Shown here one piece after another: positions 58,441 through 64,000 of a stretch of DNA of 64,000 bases. The stretch comes from Zea mays (lineage: Eukaryota; Streptophyta; Magnoliopsida; Poales; Poaceae): positions 200,524,566 to 200,588,565 of the forward strand of contig NC_050096.1 of assembly GCF_902167145.1 (NCBI RefSeq), written 5' to 3'. The number at the start of each line of letters is the position of its first letter. Position 1 is the stretch's first letter. The position numbers and the translations under genes are program-made. The notes beneath the pieces were generated by a model. The model was given only the letters and a program-made list of their open reading frames with translations. It ran no database searches and was not told where the DNA came from.

Positions 58441-61400
58441 ATGGCCTTGATGCTGCTAGCGCGCAACCTGCGCTCCCGCCTCCGCCCACCGCTCGCCGCC
58501 GCCGCGGCGTTCTCGTCGGCCGCGGCGGAGGCGGAGAGGGCGATACGGGACGGGCCGCGGAACGACTGGAGCCGGCCCGAGATCCAGGCCGTCTACGACT
58601 CACCGCTCCTCGACCTCCTCTTTCACGGGGTACGTACACGGTTCACCCGCCTGTCGCACGTGACACGCCATCCCAAAATCCACCTCTAACCCTCTGCTTA
58701 TGCTCGGGTTTTGTACTGGATTAATGGCCTCGCCGGGAATTCAGTGGAAGATTATGACTTTGAACTTCTGGCAGTTGAAGGTCGTAGATGGCAAGGTTAT
58801 GTTTAGGTCTTTGGGCTGTCAATGCTAGATTTGTTGCATTAGATGAGGTGCTAGTGCTGGTTGAATGTCATTTTTTTGCCACATAGTGTCGTCGGTTGGG
58901 CAAATGGCAAAAAATGTTTCATTTTTGGGATTTTTTTCTTGTTGTTCTGGATAGCGATTGCGATTGACATTTCAGCTCACTGTGGCTTTGTATGAGGACA
59001 CCTGGTATTTTATTTGCTTTCCCAGATATCGGAATATATTAAACATCACTCCATGTTCAGCTAACACTTGATGGATTTAGTACATAGATAGTATTGGCAT
59101 CTATGCTACCCAAGTTTTGTTAAATGTTGGTGATGAGCATGTGGGTTCTGTCAATTTAGGTCTTAGGACTTTTAACCAGTGGAAAACCCCAATTTTCAAC
59201 ACTTCAATAGTGATGATGTCAACTTCCTTGGGTTCTTTTTGAACATTGCTACAAAGTATCTAGCTTTGAACCCCAAAGACAGACTTTTCATTTCGTAATT
59301 TTTTTGACCTTTTTGCCTGTGCAAGAAAAGACTATTCATACGGACTTGGTGTCAATTGTCAAGCTTATGTGTTCATAAGTTCGTAAAAAAAGTGAGCTAT
59401 TTATAAGTCCATCTGTAGTGTTGGTAGGAAGGTACTGCCCCCAAGGCACTAGGGCATTTAGCAGGTTCTCTGTATAGCCTATAGCGTGGAAATTCAGATC
59501 TAGCATTTCCCTCCTAGTCCTAGGGTCTTTCTGCCGGGTTAACAAACTTTGGCACTGCAGTTAATGAAAAGTTTCACTTTTAGGAGTAGGAATGGGATGT
59601 TTTTGACAAGTTTTCCTAAGATCCACCTCGAGAAGGCTGTATGGTTGTTGGTTCTTCTCATACCTATTGGGCAAGTGTTGGAGCATCACATAATTCGGTA
59701 GAGGGAGTCTATAGACAAGTTTTTACTACTAGGAATTTCCAGAGTTTACCTATCAAAAGGCTAGTTATTGTTGTAAACCATGGAGCGAAGATCAGTGATG
59801 ACGATTTGTTGGATTTCATGATAGCCTGATAAATGCAGGCCAATAACAAATTTTGCATGAGCGGGACTAATGTACTATTCAATATATTTGGTCAAAGTAA
59901 CATATTCTTTTGATGTAGAACTATTACATCCATGAGTGTCTTGACCCATCATGGATTTTAAGCATTCCTTGGAGTAACTCCACAGATTGCCTGTTTGTAA
60001 GATGGAATAGAGATGGGACAATTCAAATGGTCCATTGTTCTTTTGACGAAAACAATGTTCTTTTACAATATGAGTTTACCTGTGATGGACCATTTAGCAT
60101 TCATGTAACTATGTTACAATGCACAATTGATAGGGTAGCAACATCTCTGACATGCCATTTGTTCTTCTAATTGCTGAGCAACTACTTTATTTTCAGGCTC
60201 AGGTCCACAGAAATGTCCATAAATTCAGAGAAGTGCAGCAATGCACACTTCTTTCAATCAAGACTGGTGGATGCAGTGAAGATTGTTCTTACTGTCCTCA
60301 GTCATCAAGATACAACACTGGATTGAAGGCCCAAAAATTGATGAACAAATATGCTGTCTTGGAAGCAGCAAAAAAGGTACAATTAACGTAATAATTGTCT
60401 GAGAGGTAAAAGGTCCACTTCTGCTGTTTTTTAAACTGTCATAAAGTGACATTTAATCTTATTGTTGATTGTAGAATTATAACTTTGTAACTCTTGAAAT
60501 TCTGGGCAGTATTATTGTTGCCATTTTTCTGATATATTTTTTGTACAGGCAAAAGAGTCTGGGAGCACCCGTTTTTGCATGGGAGCTGCATGGAGAGAAA
60601 CCATTGGCAGGAAATCAAACTTCAACCAGATTCTTGAATATGTCAAGGAAATAAGGTATTCATTGGAATCTTTTGTTTACCCGATAGAGGTATTGTATAT
60701 GGCGCATGTTTTGCATAACCATGTGCAAGTTTTCGGCTTTTCGCCTATGTCAATGTTCTGTTGTCACGCCTATGTTCACCTACTTTGTACTCCCTCCATT
60801 TTTTTATTTGACGTTTGTTAGTGTATATTTGTACTATCCGGCGTCAAATAAAGAAAATGGAGGTAGAATTTTTTTTCTTGAAACAAACTAACTTTGTCTA
60901 ATCACCTATGATATACAGGTTATTGACTTAAAGTTCTTAATTGTATGGGATATGATGATATATTCAATCAGCAGAAGTTTTATACATTATTATTATTAGT
61001 TTATTTCAACATTTTAGCATGCATTGGATAATTGAATTTGCAGGGGTATGGGCATGGAGGTCTGTTGCACACTAGGCATGATAGAGAAACAACAAGCTGA
61101 AGAACTCAAGAAGGCTGGACTTACAGCATATAATCATAACCTAGATACATCAAGAGAGTATTATCCCAACATTATTACCACAAGATCATATGATGATAGA
61201 CTGCAGACTCTTGAGCATGTCCGTGAAGCTGGAATAAGCATCTGCTCAGGTGATTCTTCCAAGTTACTGGTGTTTCTTTTATATGAGGATTGTGGACTAC
61301 CCTGCACAAAGCGATCCTCTTCCAGCTTATTTGAAAAGACTGGGGGAATATATGTCTTCGGTAGTTCATTTTATAATTTGGTGCTCCATTTTTTCCCTCC

Positions 61401-61997
61401 AGGTGGAATCATTGGTCTTGGTGAAGCAGAGGAGGACCGGGTAGGGTTGTTGCATACCCTAGCTACCTTGCCTACACACCCAGAGAGCGTTCCTATTAAT
61501 GCATTGGTTGCTGTAAAAGGCACACCTCTTGAGGACCAGAAGGTATTCCTGCTGCCGATTACTTTGTTTAGTTTAGGTGGTTGCAGCTAGCGTGACACTC
61601 CATCTCACACATTGAAAACATGCCTATATCTCTGTATTATATAAGTAGTTGATTGCGCATTATGCTAACTAACGTTCCACATCAGCCTGTAGAGATCTGG
61701 GAAATGATCCGCATGATCGCCACTGCTCGGATCACGATGCCAAAGGCAATGGTGAGGCTTTCAGCAGGCCGAGTACGGTTCTCGATGCCAGAACAAGCGC
61801 TGTGCTTCCTCGCTGGGGCCAACTCCATCTTTGCCGGCGAGAAACTTCTCACAACCGCAAACAACGACTTTGATGCGGACCAGGCGATGTTCAAGATCCT
61901 TGGCCTGATCCCCAAGGCTCCAAGCTTTGGCGAGGAAGAGGCGTCTGCGGCGGCTCCCACAGAATCCGAGAGGTCTGAGCAAGCTGCTTCGATGTAG
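58441..61997 (+). CDS. BIO2: Biotin synthase, mitochondrial, 377 aa
   Basis: Exons: 58441-58629, 60197-60376, 60549-60655, 61044-61249, 61403-61542 and 61686-61997, all GT-AG and in phase (1134 nt). It inserts sulfur into dethiobiotin, the last step of biotin synthesis. The N-terminus ([20 protein letters not shown]) is Arg/Ala-rich without acidic residues, as in a mitochondrial presequence. The radical SAM motif CSEDCSYC binds the 4Fe-4S cluster. [11 protein letters not shown] and the Arg-containing VRLSAGR near the end match the [2Fe-2S] site region of BioB-type enzymes. The length equals that of plant BIO2. The C-terminus is a low-complexity acidic/Ala tail. The first intron is about 1.6 kb. 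It appears intact. Confidence 0.94.
60790..60863. mobile_element. Very short Stowaway-like hairpin, 74 bp
   Basis: CTCCCTCCATTTTTTTATTTGACG at one end pairs with CGTCAAATAAAGAAAATGGAGG at the other, with TA on both sides (60788-60789 and 60864-60865). It is in intron 3 of the biotin synthase gene. It may be a deletion derivative of a longer Stowaway. Confidence 0.65.
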
Positions 61998-62028
61998 AAT
62001 ATATACATATCATTACCGATTATCCGTA

Positions 62029-62463
62029 TCACGGTTGGGGCGAAACTAGAACTACCGTTGTAGCTAGAGCATTGGATTGTAGAAACCACAACATTTCATT
62101 ATTTTGTAATTGCTTGAGACTGAATGGGGGATACCCATGTCGGGCTAGATCAATGGACAACTTCCACACAACCAAATCCAAACATTGAAACTCATTTTTC
62201 ATCACAGTTTTAATAAACTTCTCCCACTTATCTTGAGAGCCCGCCAATGGAGCATAGTGCAGTAACCCGTCAAATGAGGTGCCAGGGTCATTTAAGTTGC
62301 AATGAAGTTCATCACAAGCCCTAACAAAAATCTCGCTAAACGACGGTGTGTCATCAAATATCACTGCCGCCTTTATTCTATCAAAACTAACATTTTCATA
62401 AACATTTCTCTCGAATTCAACACTCAATAACCAATTAAGATGGCGCGTGACTAACCGTATCTA
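62029..62463 (-). CDS. Unidentified open frame, probably transposon-derived or partial
   Basis: A - strand frame is open for about 145 codons, from just after a TAG near 62466 to the stop at 62029, without a suitable ATG at its start. It reads VEFERNVYENVSFDRIKAAV, then FVRACDELHCNLNDP and LARHGYPPFSLKQL. The composition looks like real protein, with balanced hydrophobic and charged residues and no low complexity. It could be the last exon of a gene, truncated by the CTAA-rich tract on its right, or a piece of a transposase. It converges on the 3' end of biotin synthase, about 30 bases away. I do not recognise the family. Confidence 0.45.
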
Positions 62464-63457
62464 TTAATGCCTAACTAATTAGTAACCCCATCTACTAATC
62501 TACTAACACATAACTAATTACTAAGTAATGATTAATTACTAATTAATAACTATATACTAACTAATTACTAACCTCATCTAATTGAGTTACGTGATCTATG
62601 ATTATGGTATGAAAAAGGTTATACCTAGCGATGGCGGTGGAGTCAGGCTAGCGATGGCGGTAGAGTCGGACGGTCTCCTCTCTGCCAAAAAATGAATATA
62701 ATACTCTCAGTATAAAATTTCGACAAAACCTCTCCTACACGGTGAGGTAACTAAAACCTAGAAAAAAAACTAACAACATGGTGGCTGACATGTACATTCA
62801 CTAATCGAACTAAGATGATATATAACTAGCTAGATATACTAACAACTAAATAGTTAGATACATCAAACTAAATAACAAAACTACGAATTAACAAACAAAA
62901 TTGCAAACTAACTAGAAACTTTTCTAATTAAATTACTGACTAAAGATGTAACATAACTAACGAGCTTGCTAACTAAGGCCCTATTTGTTTCGGGTTATAA
63001 CCTGCATAGATTATATAATCCAGTGCGAGTAATTCGTCGAGTAAACAAACACTTAGATTATAGGTCCAGGTTATATAATCTAAAGTCTAGATTAATTACA
63101 AACTAACTAACAAATTTACTAACTAAATTATAAACTAACTAACTAAACTATATACGAAGTAACTAAACTAAACCATATACTAACTATATACTAAACTATA
63201 CTAAACTAACTAACTGTACTAAACTATATACTAACTAAACTAAACTATATACGAAATAAACTAAACTATATACGAAATAAACTAAACTAAATTATACTGA
63301 CTAAACTATATACGAACTTACTAAGTTACATACCTCGGGGCGACACGATGTCAGTCGGCGCACGGTGGTCGTGGCGGGAAGCGGCACCGTGCGACGGCGA
63401 GAGAGGTGGCAACCAAGCGTTGGGTGAGCCTGAGACAGAAAGCACGAGGGACCGTAC
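62464..63457. repeat. CTAA/ACTAA-rich low-complexity tract with embedded MITE half
   Basis: From 62464 to about 63330, ACTAA, CTAACTAA and ACTATATAC units recur irregularly; near 63220-63300 a unit like ACTATATACGAAATAAACTA is tandemly repeated. A partial Tourist-type arm (CCCTATTTGTTTCGGGTTAT, then ATTATATAATCCAG) lies at 62984-63095. Two GCGATGGCGGT(G/A)GAGTC repeats are at about 62629-62670. From 63331 to 63457 the DNA is GC-rich without a recognised feature. Confidence 0.6.
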
Positions 63458-64000
63458 TGTTGGAGCCGATTTGTGCAGCGCCAATCACTAGGGGTGTATC
63501 GCCTGGCGGTGCCCTCTATGGCAGCGCAAACGATTTGCGGCTCTAGGCCGGACGGTCCGTGACCTAGGCGCAAGAGTGGCGCCTTCCCTGCATCGCAGTG
63601 GGCGGTCCACGATGGCGTAGGGTCGTCTTCCTCCTCGTAGGAACCTAGATCTCACCCCCTAGGGGAGAGATCTTATGGTACTCCAGGTTGGTAGGTCACC
63701 CGGTGCGTCCCCAAACGACATAGAGTCGCTTAGGAATTAAAAGATCAACTCGAGGAAGAGACCTCTTGGATTGACAAACAGATCTTGCCCCCAGGAGGGG
63801 TAAGATCCTATGGTCATCTTGGGGTCGGCAGACCACCTAAGACGGATCTATATGACGCAGAGTCGAATAGGAGTAAAGGTGGATACGGGGAAAGTTATAA
63901 TTAGAACTATGCTACATCTACTCCTAGGACAGGAATGATAAAGAAAGAAAGTAATTGATTCGATTGGAATGTGTTCGAGGGTTCTCATTCGGTCGTACCC
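63458..64000. repeat. Partial LTR related to the Gypsy-type LTRs, cut by the window edge
   Basis: It begins TGTTGGAGCC and shares the layout of the 716-bp LTRs: a GGCCGGACGGTCCGTGACC palindrome, a GGGAGAGATC segment, a GCAGAGTCGAATAGGAG segment, ACTCCTAGGA and TTGATTCGATTG near the end. It is well diverged, so it is a different family or a much older branch. The outer flank and partner LTR are outside the window. Confidence 0.6.

Noticed and set aside
60579..60821. Open frame reading through the intron after the BIO2 third exon
   Set aside because: It is the exon read into its intron; the GT donor after 60655 restores phase with the exon at 61044.

Overview
The window is nuclear DNA of a grass, almost certainly maize (Zea mays) or a very close relative. 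Genes are split by short GT-AG introns. Between and inside them lie nested LTR retrotransposons, Helitrons carrying shuffled gene fragments, and many small MITEs (Tourist, Stowaway, hAT and Mutator types), an arrangement well known from maize. No rRNA, tRNA or CRISPR features were recognised.

Layout. (1) 1-10158: 3' part of an RFI2-like RING E3 ligase gene on the + strand, with large MITE-filled introns. (2) 11150-11236: a promoter-like block (site II, telo-box, TATA) cut at about its transcription start by two Helitrons arranged head to tail. (3) Helitron 1, 11237-17731, carries exon fragments of a reticulon (twice), a phospholipid-sterol acyltransferase, methionyl-tRNA synthetase and a group D MAP kinase, all on the + strand. 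(4) Helitron 2, 17732-39186, carries fragments resembling a PB1 protein, RPB7, a PATROL1/unc-13-like protein and a Ulp1 protease. It is further split by a decayed LINE and by a young 8.9-kb Sirevirus-type Copia element (26127-35036, target site duplication ATATG) inserted in that LINE. (5) 39187-51022: an intact 14-3-3 gene, a MITE cluster, an intact PTI1-like kinase gene and a broken N-terminal fragment of a PAS-domain Raf-like kinase on the - strand. (6) 51474-56666: a young Gypsy-type element on the - strand with gag-like sequence only (target site duplication CAATG). (7) 56798-61997: MITEs and an intact mitochondrial biotin synthase gene. (8) 62029-64000: an unidentified open frame, a CTAA-rich low-complexity tract and the start of another related LTR running off the edge.

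The four host genes (RFI2-like, 14-3-3, PTI1-like, BIO2) are unrelated and show no functional cluster. The striking biology is in the transposons: two Helitrons stacked at one A/T target site and acting as exon collectors, and a palindromic CGGAC-N-GTCCG type motif that is dense in the LTRs of two unrelated retrotransposons and also runs through the gag coding region of one of them. I did not see a clearly undescribed defence or metabolic system.
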